From CAZKNF01 sp964554105 (lineage in GTDB: Bacteria > Bacteroidota > Rhodothermia > Rhodothermales > VXPQ01): DNA of 14,903 bases. This document shows positions 6,667 through 13,523 of this stretch, piece by piece. The position numbers were made by a program, and so were the translations under genes. The DNA lies in NCBI GenBank assembly GCA_964554105.1, contig CAZKNF010000077.1, forward strand, positions 1-14,903. The letters run 5' to 3'. Under the pieces are notes generated by a model. The model made no database searches. It had not been told where the DNA came from and saw only the letters and a program-made list of their open reading frames with translations. Position 1 is the first letter of the stretch, and the number at the start of each line of letters is the position of its first letter.

Positions 6667-7709
6667 AACTCGGACTATTCATAAATACCGTCGACACTGA
6701 AATCCCGGAGTACGCGACGACGTGCCTCGCCCGTGCTGCCGTCAACAGAGGCCACGAGGTATGGTATATCGGAGTCGAGGACTTCGCGTACGATCCTGAT
6801 GAAACCGTCAAGGCACGCGCGCACGCGATCAAGAAGGGGAAATACAAGTCGAATGAAGCTTTGCTGGAGAGCGTCCAGCGCAAAGATGCACCCGTGGAGC
6901 GCATCGCGGTGGCGGATCTGGACGTGCTCCTCCTGAGAAATAATCCGGCTGATGACGGGGCCGAGCGCCCGTGGGCGCAGTCGGCGGGCGTGATCTTCGG
7001 GCAGCTTGCCGCCCGGCACGGCGTCATCGTACTGAACGATCCAAGCCGCCTCGCGAACGCTCTGAACAAACTCTACTTCCAGGTATTTCCGGAAGAAGTG
7101 CGGCCGAGCAGCCTGATCACGCGAGACCGAGGAGAGCTCAAAGCGTTCGTCGAAAGCCACAAGGAGGGCAGCGTGCTCAAGCCCCTTCAGGGCTCGGGCG
7201 GACAGAATGTCTTCATGGCGAGCGCCGATGACCTGTCGAATCTCAATCAAATCATAGACGCCATCCTGCGCGACGGCTACGTGGTCGCACAGGAGTTCCT
7301 TCCCGCCGCCGCGGAGGGCGACCTTCGGGTCCTTCTGGTGAACGGAATTCCGCTGGTCCATGAAGGCAAATACGCGTCCTTTCGCCGGGTGAACGTCGGC
7401 GGGGACATGCGCAGCAACATCCATGCGGGCGGCGAAGGAAAGAAAGGCGAGGTGACCGAGAAGGTGCTTGAGATCGCCGAGGTCGTCCGTCCGAAGCTGA
7501 TTCAAGACGGGATGTTCCTCGTCGGGCTCGACATTGCGGGCGATAAGCTGATGGAGGTGAACGTCTTCAGCCCGGGCGGACTCTACAGCATGGAGGCATT
7601 CGAGGAGGCGCCGTTTTCCGATCTGGTGATCGATGCTCTCGAGCACAAGGTGGATATTCGGAGGCGCTACGGCAGCGACTTTTCGAACATCCAGATTGCG
7701 ACGATGTGA
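6663..7709 (+). CDS. Glutathione-synthetase-like ATP-grasp ligase
   Basis: This 348-residue protein begins with a GshB-like N-terminal fold (MKLGLFINTVDTE) and continues as an ATP-grasp domain: LNDPSRLANALNKLYF, a nucleotide-binding Lys173 followed by a glycine loop (KPLQGSGGQNVF), the hinge VAQEFLP, a DLRVLLVNG strand, and the metal-binding EVNVFSPGG with E298 and N300. ATP-grasp ligases join a carboxylate to an amine through an acyl phosphate. Annotation as glutathione synthetase is tempting, but no gshA is present, the protein is longer than the usual 316 residues or so, and its operon partners are two hydrolases. I prefer an unassigned amino-acid or peptide ligase. AGAGGA at 6648-6653 is a good ribosome site for ATG 6663, and the ATG overlaps the DUF1704 stop. 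The operon may continue into the sequence gap 8 bases further on. Confidence 0.88.
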   Translation: MKLGLFINTVDTEIPEYATTCLARAAVNRGHEVWYIGVEDFAYDPDETVKARAHAIKKGKYKSNEALLESVQRKDAPVERIAVADLDVLLLRNNPADDGAERPWAQSAGVIFGQLAARHGVIVLNDPSRLANALNKLYFQVFPEEVRPSSLITRDRGELKAFVESHKEGSVLKPLQGSGGQNVFMASADDLSNLNQIIDAILRDGYVVAQEFLPAAAEGDLRVLLVNGIPLVHEGKYASFRRVNVGGDMRSNIHAGGEGKKGEVTEKVLEIAEVVRPKLIQDGMFLVGLDIAGDKLMEVNVFSPGGLYSMEAFEEAPFSDLVIDALEHKVDIRRRYGSDFSNIQIATM

Positions 7710-7717
7710 ATCGTGTC

Positions 7718-7817
7718 NNNNNNNNNNNNNNNNNNNNNNNNNNNNNNNNNNNNNNNNNNNNNNNNNNNNNNNNNNNNNNNNNNNNNNNNNNNNNNNNNNN
7801 NNNNNNNNNNNNNNNNN
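7718..7817. other. Assembly gap of 100 Ns
   Basis: Exactly 100 undetermined bases, the conventional filler for a scaffold join of unknown length. Eight bases follow the ATP-grasp stop before it, and 26 non-coding-looking bases precede the recG stop after it. Genes may be missing here, and the neighbourhood of the ATP-grasp and recG genes should not be trusted across it. Confidence 0.98.
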
Positions 7818-7843
7818 GATGAACGTCAGCGTCCCGTCGAGCG

Positions 7844-9943
7844 TCAGCCAATCTTTGCCATTCCGAGTCGCTCTCCCGAGTAGAAGCGCTCGAAGTACGT
7901 GCGGAGAGTGGCATTCTCAGGTGCATTGAGGCCGGGATCCTGTTCGACAAGATCGAACGCGGCCTCGCGCGCCCGCACCAGAATCTCCTGGTCCTGCATT
8001 AGATCCGCTATCTTCAGGTCCGGCAGTCCGCTCTGCTTGGTGCCGAAGAAGTCGCCGGCCCCTCGCAGCTTCAGGTCGATTTCGCTGATCTCGAACCCGT
8101 CATCCGTGCTCACGATGGCCTCGAGCCGAGCTTTTGCTTCGCTCGTCCGCCGGTAATCCGACATCAAGATGCAGTAGCTCTGTTCGGCTCCTCTGCCGAC
8201 TCTGCCGCGGAGCTGGTGGAGCTGGGTTAGGCCGAACCGCTCGGCATGCTCGATCAGCATAATCGTCGCGTTGGCAACATCGACGCCGACTTCTACGACC
8301 GTCGTGGCCACGAGGACGCTGGACTCACCCCGGCTGAACCGGCCCATTACCTCATCCTTCTCGTCCGCCTGCAGCCTGCCGTGCAGCAAATCGACCTGGT
8401 GCGGTGCAAACGCTTGCCGAAGCGCGGCATACCCCGACTCGGCATCCTTCAAATCGAGTTTTTCGCTCTCTTCGATGAGCGGATAGACGACGTAACACTG
8501 CCGACCGTCTGCCAGCTGCTCGCGGATGAAACGGTAGACATCGTCGCGACTTTTTTCGTATCGAACGGCGGTGCGAATGGGTTTCCGTCCGCCGGGGAGC
8601 TCCTTCATCAGCGACACGTCGAGGTCTCCATAGAGCGTCATCGCGAGAGATCGCGGGATTGGCGTGGCCGTCATCAGCAGCATGTGCGGATGCTCGCCCT
8701 TCTCGAAGATCTGCGCCCGCTGCATCACCCCGAATCGGTGCTGTTCGTCGATCACCGCCAGACCGAGCCGATCGAATTCGACGCCCTCCTGGATGATCGC
8801 ATGGGTGCCGACGACTATACCGGCCTCACCTGATGCCAGCAGCTCGAGGGCTTCGTCACGATCTCGTTTACCCTGGCTGCCGAGCAGCAGCACGGAGCGG
8901 ACGCCAAGCGGATCCAGATATTTCGTCAGATTCGCGTAGTGTTGTTCCGCAAGAATCTCGGTTGGCGCCATGAAAGCGCTCTGATAACCGCTGTCGAGGG
9001 CATGCATCATTGCCGCCACCGCGACGACCGTCTTTCCGCTTCCGACGTCACCCTGCACGAGCCGATTCATTTGCTTGCCCGATCGCGTGTCCCTCTCGAT
9101 GTCGGATATCGTAGCCTTCTGGGCGCCAGTGAGCTCGAAGGGCAGCACCTCCTTTAGGAATCTCTGCGCGAGGTGCCCCGGTGCCCCGAATTGAAGCCCC
9201 GGCCTGTCCGTTTTCCTCTGGCGGATCATCGCCAGCATGAGCTGGATGAAAAAGAGCTCCTCGAACTTCTGCCTCCTCCGTGCCTTCTCCAGCTCCTGAT
9301 GATTCTTCGGGAAGTGAATCGCGCGCAGGGATAGGGGTCCATCTTCGAGATCGTGCTTCCTGCGCACTCTTTTCGGCAGCACTTCCGGAAGCTTCGGCCC
9401 ATTATCCCTGAAAAGCATGTAGAAGATTCGGCGGAGCGTTCTGCTGTTGAGACCGACGCGGCTCAGCGCCGCCCCGCCAGGATAAAGGGCGATGATGCGT
9501 CCCGTATCGAGGGACGGTCCCTCGGAATCCAGCTTGTCGAATTCGGGATGCGTCATCGTGAATCGCCCGCCATACCGCTGCGGCTTTCCGTGAAACGCGA
9601 CGCGGTCTCCCGTCTCGAACAGCTTGCTTATCCACCGTGTGCCCTGGAACCAGGTACACGTCAGAAGACTTCCGGATGCATCGTCAAGTACCACTTCGAA
9701 CCGTTTGCTCCGACGGCCGGGTACCATCTGCGTCGCGCGGATCGTCCCCATGACGGTAGTCGACGAGACGTCTTCTCGAAGGAGGGCGATCGGCGTGATG
9801 GAGGATCGATCGAGATATCGCCGGGGATAATATTGCAGCAGATCACGCACCGTTGCCACGCCTGCCTCGGCCAGCACGTCGCCCCGTTCCTGGCCCATGC
9901 CCGAGACGAGTTTCACATCCTGCTCAAGAAAACGCATCGACAT
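7844..9943 (-). CDS. recG: ATP-dependent DNA helicase RecG
   Basis: A complete 699-residue RecG. The N-terminal wedge domain has the expected YYPRRYLD and OB-fold strand pattern. Walker A GDVGSGKT is at residues 298-305, the DEQH box (DEQHRFG) at 399-405, then MTATPIPRSLAMT, the VVEVGVDV motif, EHAERFG and the Q-L-RGRVGR motif of helicase motif VI, followed by the KLRGAGDFFGTKQSG block typical of RecG. The enzyme remodels stalled replication forks and Holliday junctions in the cytoplasm. ATG 9943 is used here; ATG 9937 (MRFLEQ) is a possible alternative, and neither has a strong ribosome site (CTCCTGAACC precedes). It ends in KIG with TGA at 7844-7846, just before the sequence gap. Confidence 0.98.
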   Translation of the reverse strand: MSMRFLEQDVKLVSGMGQERGDVLAEAGVATVRDLLQYYPRRYLDRSSITPIALLREDVSSTTVMGTIRATQMVPGRRSKRFEVVLDDASGSLLTCTWFQGTRWISKLFETGDRVAFHGKPQRYGGRFTMTHPEFDKLDSEGPSLDTGRIIALYPGGAALSRVGLNSRTLRRIFYMLFRDNGPKLPEVLPKRVRRKHDLEDGPLSLRAIHFPKNHQELEKARRRQKFEELFFIQLMLAMIRQRKTDRPGLQFGAPGHLAQRFLKEVLPFELTGAQKATISDIERDTRSGKQMNRLVQGDVGSGKTVVAVAAMMHALDSGYQSAFMAPTEILAEQHYANLTKYLDPLGVRSVLLLGSQGKRDRDEALELLASGEAGIVVGTHAIIQEGVEFDRLGLAVIDEQHRFGVMQRAQIFEKGEHPHMLLMTATPIPRSLAMTLYGDLDVSLMKELPGGRKPIRTAVRYEKSRDDVYRFIREQLADGRQCYVVYPLIEESEKLDLKDAESGYAALRQAFAPHQVDLLHGRLQADEKDEVMGRFSRGESSVLVATTVVEVGVDVANATIMLIEHAERFGLTQLHQLRGRVGRGAEQSYCILMSDYRRTSEAKARLEAIVSTDDGFEISEIDLKLRGAGDFFGTKQSGLPDLKIADLMQDQEILVRAREAAFDLVEQDPGLNAPENATLRTYFERFYSGERLGMAKIG

Positions 9944-10195
9944 GGTTCAGGAGTAGGGCAAACTGCCGATACACGGCTGGGCGGCGAGTGCGTGAGATTG
10001 CCTGCGGCAGGTAGAAAGGTAATGCCGGCAGATTCAAAATTACACGGAAGGAAGCGCTTGAAGGGCTAGATATCCCAGGTTTGTCCGGAAATCAGGTGTC
10101 TTTCTTGGTTTGGCCCCTGACTTGCATGGGATCGTAGGTGAAATAACCCACGGACGCTTCGGTCATACACAGCACGGGGTCCAGCCCGGTGATCG
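9944..10195. other. Intergenic region upstream of recG and the small membrane ORF
   Basis: The 252 bases between the divergent recG and the small plus-strand ORF hold no gene I can support. Palindromes TGCCGGCA (10023-10030) and CCTGCGGCAGG (about 10001-10011) lie upstream of recG. TCAGG at 10092-10096 can pair with CCTGA at 10116-10120. I find no convincing sigma-70-type promoter on either strand. If the small ORF is not a gene, the non-coding stretch runs to 10669. Confidence 0.5.
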
Positions 10196-10510
10196 ATGCG
10201 GTTCACATTCAACAAGTACACTTCAAACTCTCCCATGTACTACTTCCGTGACAGTTACTTCGATCAGGAGGTCGCGTACGGCATCGCTCGGTCCATTCAG
10301 CTCCGGCGATTCAATAAGCGATCGGCCACGCAGAAGGTCCTGGATGTTGCCACTCAGGTCGTTTTCGCGTTCGCCTTCCTCTTTTGCACGTTCATCGTCA
10401 CGTATATGACGATGGATGTACTCGGCCTAGAGCACCTGACGGAATTCTATGGAGGCCAGCGCCTCGCCCACACACTGGGATTCGAGATCGTCTTTAGCGC
10501 CTCACTCTAA
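10196..10510 (+). CDS. Hypothetical small protein with one predicted membrane segment
   Basis: A 104-residue reading frame that I do not recognise. The N-terminal half is polar and aromatic, with MYYFRDSYFDQEV and then a basic stretch (RSIQLRRFNKRS). A hydrophobic segment at about residues 53-75 (VVFAFAFLFCTFIVTYM core) would span the membrane once, leaving the basic part on the cytoplasmic side, and a short tail follows. GGTGAT 7 nt upstream of ATG 10196 is a modest ribosome site; ATG 10235 is an alternative start that drops 13 residues. No family motif is visible, and the gene stands alone between recG and a convergent lipoprotein gene. It could be a chance frame, but the coherent membrane segment with positive flanking residues favours a real gene. 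Confidence 0.5.
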   Translation: MRFTFNKYTSNSPMYYFRDSYFDQEVAYGIARSIQLRRFNKRSATQKVLDVATQVVFAFAFLFCTFIVTYMTMDVLGLEHLTEFYGGQRLAHTLGFEIVFSASL

Positions 10511-10565
10511 ATCGCAGGTGATACGAGCAGTACAGGCGGAGCACTCTGCCGAAGCGAAGCACTGT

Positions 10566-10634
10566 GCGGCCCACGTCCGACAAAACGCCCGAGCTAAGAG
10601 CTTCAGCGTGGAAGTATGGTGGACGTAGGGCCGC
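10566..10634. repeat. Imperfect long inverted repeat with a nested hairpin in a convergent intergenic region
   Basis: GCGGCCCACGTCC at 10566-10578 pairs with GGACGTAGGGCCGC at 10621-10634, giving 13 pairs with one bulged base. Inside, ACGC (10585-10588) pairs with GCGT (10606-10609) and GAGCT (10591-10595) with AGCTT (10599-10603) around an AAG loop. It lies between the ends of two convergent genes. There is no T-tract, so it is not a standard terminator; a bidirectional transcription barrier or a structured RNA are both possible. Confidence 0.45.
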
Positions 10635-10669
10635 GCGCGTGCTCGCGACCTGCAGCACGTCTCGGAGCC

Positions 10670-11254
10670 TCAGAGCCCATTACCGCCTGCAGCCGTATCC
10701 ATAGGGACCGTCATCATCGGCTCGCCCTGGCTCATCCCCGCCGTGTCTCCCGGCATTATCTGCCGTCGATCAGGTGCCATTACAGCGGGCTGCTGCGGCG
10801 AATCCGAATTAAACATGCCGCGATGCATTCTCCAGGTGTCGCCAACCTCCTTCCAAAACACGAGATACTTACCCTGATCAACCTCTGAGCCGTCGATCCC
10901 GCGCAGCGTATACCGGCCCATCTCACTGGCCATATCGCCGGCCCGCTCCACTTCCAACGTTTCAAGATCGAAGCTCGTGATGCCCATCCGCCCCAGCGCT
11001 GCGAACCCATCCCGGATTGCGTCCGCGCCTCGAGCCAACGGCGCACCCTGAGGCATGACGACCGCATCCTCTGTGTAGATGGCCGTCAGACTATCCCATT
11101 GCTGACCGGCAATGAACGTTTCGAAGCGCGCGTTCGCAGCTTCGATTTCGGTTTCCACGTTGCCGACATCCGACTCCGGCGCCTCATCCGGACCGCCGCA
11201 TCCTGCAACGAACAGGAGAGCCACGATGGCGAAGGGAGCAAATTTCCGACTCAT
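10670..11254 (-). CDS. SnoaL/NTF2-like (DUF4440-type) lipoprotein
   Basis: A 194-residue lipoprotein when read from ATG 11254: MSRKF, a hydrophobic core, and the lipobox VAGC with Cys19, followed by the GG linker. The mature part (about residues 30-140) has the pattern of SnoaL-like domains: an ANARFETFIAGQQWDSLTAIYTEDAVVMPQG block, then GADAIRDGF, a strand pair, and YLVFWKEVGDTWRMHRGMFNSD. Such cone-shaped alpha+beta domains bind small ligands or serve as stress-related envelope proteins; no catalytic pair is evident. The C-terminal 45 residues are Met/Pro/Gly-rich and disordered-looking (repeated GDTAGM and MDTAAGG). A TTG start at 11293 would add a proline-rich stretch before the signal and is unlikely. 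Gene 11343 is divergent, 88 nt away. Confidence 0.82.
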   Translation of the reverse strand: MSRKFAPFAIVALLFVAGCGGPDEAPESDVGNVETEIEAANARFETFIAGQQWDSLTAIYTEDAVVMPQGAPLARGADAIRDGFAALGRMGITSFDLETLEVERAGDMASEMGRYTLRGIDGSEVDQGKYLVFWKEVGDTWRMHRGMFNSDSPQQPAVMAPDRRQIMPGDTAGMSQGEPMMTVPMDTAAGGNGL

Positions 11255-11342
11255 CGTTAGTAGAGATATTGGTGGCGGCGGGTGATGGATCAATCTATCA
11301 TCCGTCCCCGCGGCGTCACAAGAGAATGAGGAGGTGAACGCA
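11255..11342. promoter_or_regulatory. Divergent promoter region between two lipoprotein genes
   Basis: Both genes must start transcription within these 88 bases. On the minus strand a TTGTGA followed 17 nt later by ATAGAT is the best weak sigma-70-like pair. No good plus-strand pair stands out. AGGAGGTGA (11329-11337) is the ribosome site of the plus gene. Confidence 0.35.
11329..11337 (+). promoter_or_regulatory. Near-perfect Shine-Dalgarno fixing a GTG start
   Basis: AGGAGGTGA matches the anti-SD of 16S rRNA along its whole length and leaves 5 nt to GTG 11343. It overlaps an in-frame GTG at 11334, which therefore cannot be the start. Confidence 0.8.
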
Positions 11343-12251
11343 GTGCCCTACCCGTTGATTACAACCATTTCGCAAGTTCGCCTACCCATCGCGCTCGTAT
11401 TGATACTGGCGACGTGCGTTACATCGTGCACCGTAGAACGGAGGGAGTCGGCCGACGAATCCGACACGCTGGCTGCCGAGACTGATTCTGCGGCTCGAGC
11501 GGCCGGAGACACGACGGTGGCGGCGCGACCTTCCGTCGAGGATACGAGTGCTGCGGCCTCCGGTAGATCGCAGCTTGATTCAGAGTGGATCACTGGCGCT
11601 GAGCCAGAGCCGGGCACAGGCGTAAGCGACGGCGAGGAATTTCACCTCTATCCCGTGGATGAGGGCGACCAGGACCCTTCGTTCTTCGCATACCGGATGC
11701 ACCTGCTCGACGTGGTCGTGCGCCGGGACGCGGATGCCCTCTTTGAGTCGATCTCCGAAGACATCCGGGCGAGCTTCGGCGACGATGGAGGCCACGAGGG
11801 CTTTCGCGAGATGTGGCGACCGGAGGAGACGGACAGCGATGTGTGGGAGGTGCTCGGGGATGTCTTGGCCGGCGGCGGCACGTTTATGGAAGATGAATAC
11901 CTTCCGGAGACGTCGGACGCTTCGTTTCAGGCGCCATACTACTTTTCGCTGTTTCCCGGTGAACGGTTCGACGCATTTCAGAGCGGCGTCATCATCCGCG
12001 ATCAGGTTGTGGTCCGATCGGAGCCTCGGATGAATGCGTCCTCCACCGACACGGTGGGATTCGAGATCGTGAGAGTTCCGAGCTTCGAGCCTGAAGGAAG
12101 TGCCGATTCCGGATGGATCCGAATAGAATTGGACGGCGGAGGGTCGGGATACGTCCCGGAGGAATCCATAGCAAGTCCGATCGGCTACAGAGCCATCTTC
12201 CAGAAGACGGATGACCGCTGGTTGATGACCGCACTGGTGGCAGGTGATTGA
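11343..12251 (+). CDS. Hypothetical lipoprotein with C-terminal SH3-like domain
   Basis: A 302-residue protein read from GTG 11343. A hydrophobic stretch at residues 14-25 is followed by the lipobox VTSC with Cys29. A low-complexity acidic/Ala/Thr/Ser linker (residues 33-85) probably spans away from the membrane. The middle part (about 100-190) contains an EDIRASFGDDGGHEGFREMW stretch that I do not recognise. The C-terminal part, from about residue 210 (GVIIRDQVVVRSEPR), has the strand layout of bacterial SH3 domains (VRSEP, then GWIRIELDGG, then SGYVPEESI at about 265-273), ending in a strand with FQKTDDRWLMTALVAGD. Bacterial SH3 domains often bind peptidoglycan or other cell-wall parts; that role is inferred. 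No terminator is visible directly after the stop. Confidence 0.82.
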   Translation: MPYPLITTISQVRLPIALVLILATCVTSCTVERRESADESDTLAAETDSAARAAGDTTVAARPSVEDTSAAASGRSQLDSEWITGAEPEPGTGVSDGEEFHLYPVDEGDQDPSFFAYRMHLLDVVVRRDADALFESISEDIRASFGDDGGHEGFREMWRPEETDSDVWEVLGDVLAGGGTFMEDEYLPETSDASFQAPYYFSLFPGERFDAFQSGVIIRDQVVVRSEPRMNASSTDTVGFEIVRVPSFEPEGSADSGWIRIELDGGGSGYVPEESIASPIGYRAIFQKTDDRWLMTALVAGD

Positions 12252-12453
12252 ATTGTAACGTCAGTTGCGGTCTTGTATCTAAAGCGTCACATTAAGTCTT
12301 CAACCGTGCTTCACCGATCGTGTATGATTTTGATGATCAGCGTGCCTAATCAGCCACTTTGAGTGGGTAAGTGGAATCAGCCTCCCGCGCTTACAGTGAA
12401 TTGATGTCGCATGTGAATTATCGCCGCACATATTTGCTATCGCGGCTCAGACG
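12252..12453. other. Intergenic region with a flanked hairpin
   Basis: No gene is supported in these 202 bases, which are noticeably AT-richer than their surroundings. TATGAT at 12323-12328 could be a -10 box with a weak TTCAAC 18 nt upstream. CCACTT (12354-12359) can pair with either AGTGG (12362-12366, as CCACT) or AAGTGG (12369-12374), two exclusive hairpins. AATCAGCC occurs at 12348-12355 and again at 12375-12382, on both sides of the hairpin. Confidence 0.4.
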
Positions 12454-12912
12454 ATGGCCGACCACTTATCCCGTACTGGAGCAGGCGCCGAGCCTCGGCC
12501 GGCGGAGGAGGCCAGACGCTCGATTTGTTACAAGCTGAAGGTCGAGCTCAGACGGCTGGAACGAAATGGACAGGGCGACGGCACATATGCCACGGCCATT
12601 CGCCGGGCGCTCGGGTGCCTACCCGAAGTTACGTCTGAACAAGTCCTTCTGCTCCTCGAACGCGAACTCGGCAGGGTTGAGCAATCTGCTCGATCGCAGC
12701 GCTATTCGAGCGTTCTAGCGTCGATCTTCTCCGAAGTCGAAGACCACGAAGTCTCGTGCTCCAAGCTGTTCGCCTACTACCTTCAGCGTCTGGAAGAGAG
12801 AGGACGAGGTCACGAACCGTTCGCTAATGCGCTCCGGCGTGCCTTGAACGCGAATGGCACCACTCCGTCGACCTCCGTACTCTATTGGAACGACGACGAC
12901 TTTGAATCATAG
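12454..12912 (+). CDS. Hypothetical protein with three approx. 39-40-residue helical repeats
   Basis: I do not recognise this 152-residue protein. Residues 31-53 and 109-131 align without gaps with 12 identities in 23 positions, sharing the pattern L-x-R-L-E-x-x-x-G-x-G and then A-x-A-x-R-R-A-L. A weaker copy lies between (about residues 71-95, ELGRVEQ to ASIF), so the spacing is about 39-40 residues and three helical hairpins are likely. The N-terminal 20 residues are disordered-looking and the C-terminus is acidic (WNDDDFES). It has no signal peptide or membrane segment and is highly charged, so a cytoplasmic binding protein is plausible. The macro-domain gene starts 12 nt after the stop and is probably in the same operon. 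ATG 12454 is the first good start; no clear ribosome site precedes it. Confidence 0.72.
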   Translation: MADHLSRTGAGAEPRPAEEARRSICYKLKVELRRLERNGQGDGTYATAIRRALGCLPEVTSEQVLLLLERELGRVEQSARSQRYSSVLASIFSEVEDHEVSCSKLFAYYLQRLEERGRGHEPFANALRRALNANGTTPSTSVLYWNDDDFES

Positions 12913-12924
12913 TCCGGCAGCCGG

Positions 12925-13455
12925 ATGAAGCTCATTATCGGCGACGTAGCAATCGAGTGCATACAGGGGAATATCGCCGATCAGCCTGATGTTGAGGCCA
13001 TCGTGAATGCCGCCAATGCGCAGTTGCGGATCGGCGGCGGAGTCGCCGGTGCGATCCACCGCGCCGCGGGTCCGGGCCTCGAAGAGGAAGCCGTGCCTCT
13101 CGGACCGATCAGTCCGGGTGAAGCGGTGATCACCAGCGCCCATGATTTACCGAACGAATACGTGATTCACTGCCTCGGACCTGTCTATGGCCGCGACGAG
13201 CCGGCGGCGGAGCTCCTGGCACAGTGCTATCAGGAAGCGCTGGACCTGGCCGACAGCAACGGCATCAAATCCATCGCCTTCCCGGCGATTTCGACCGGTG
13301 CATTCGGATATCCGATGGAGGACGCAGCCGAGATTGCAATGGAAGCCGTCATCAGCCATCTCGACGAACTGTCGGCCGTGACCTTGATCCGCTTCGTGCT
13401 TTTTAGCGAAAGTGCGCTCCGCACGCACGAGCGAATTCTGAATGAGAAGACCTGA
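12925..13455 (+). CDS. Macro-domain protein (ADP-ribose binding)
   Basis: A stand-alone macro domain of 176 residues. The signature runs EAIVNAANAQL at about 24-34, the GGGVAGAIHRAAG loop at 37-49, PGEAVITSAHDLP, YVIHCLGPVYG, and FPAISTGAFGYP at 119-130, which forms the second ADP-ribose loop. Macro domains bind ADP-ribose or O-acetyl-ADP-ribose, and some remove ADP-ribose from proteins, nucleic acids or acetyl esters. In YmdB/MacroD-type hydrolases the loop reads GGGVDGAIH; here the Asp is Ala41, as in Af1521-like domains, so hydrolase activity by the MacroD mechanism is doubtful and simple binding is more secure. It follows the repeat protein by 12 nt and a hairpin terminator lies 27 nt after its stop. 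Confidence 0.93.
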   Translation: MKLIIGDVAIECIQGNIADQPDVEAIVNAANAQLRIGGGVAGAIHRAAGPGLEEEAVPLGPISPGEAVITSAHDLPNEYVIHCLGPVYGRDEPAAELLAQCYQEALDLADSNGIKSIAFPAISTGAFGYPMEDAAEIAMEAVISHLDELSAVTLIRFVLFSESALRTHERILNEKT

Positions 13456-13481
13456 GCGTGAACGTCGTCGCTTCGTCAGAC

Positions 13482-13504
13482 GGGCGCGCCTTTTCGCGCC
13501 CTTT
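13482..13504 (+). terminator. Rho-independent terminator after the macro-domain gene
   Basis: GGGCGCG (13482-13488) pairs perfectly with CGCGCCC (13495-13501) around a six-base CCTTTT loop, followed by TTT. The T-tract is short (TTTGCATT), so efficiency may be modest. It lies 19 bases from the end of the convergent secreted-protein gene and might also slow transcription from that side. Confidence 0.6.
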
Positions 13505-13523
13505 GCATTGGTCCTCAGCCGGC

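Noticed and set aside
6675..7646. 323-residue minus-strand reading frame
   Set aside because: Antisense to the ATP-grasp gene, whose motifs are unmistakable.
6663..7709. True glutathione synthetase (gshB)
   Set aside because: No gshA nearby, longer than usual, and placed with two hydrolases; the ligase substrate is left open.
8246..8833. 195-residue plus-strand reading frame
   Set aside because: Antisense to recG, including its helicase motifs.
10092..10120. TCAGG/CCTGA arms around a T-rich stretch, reminiscent of REP or IS200-type hairpins
   Set aside because: Only 5 pairs with a 19-base loop, a single copy, and no transposase in the window.
10511..10669. Possible integron attC site
   Set aside because: The structured region lacks the conserved RYYYAAC and GTTRRRY ends.
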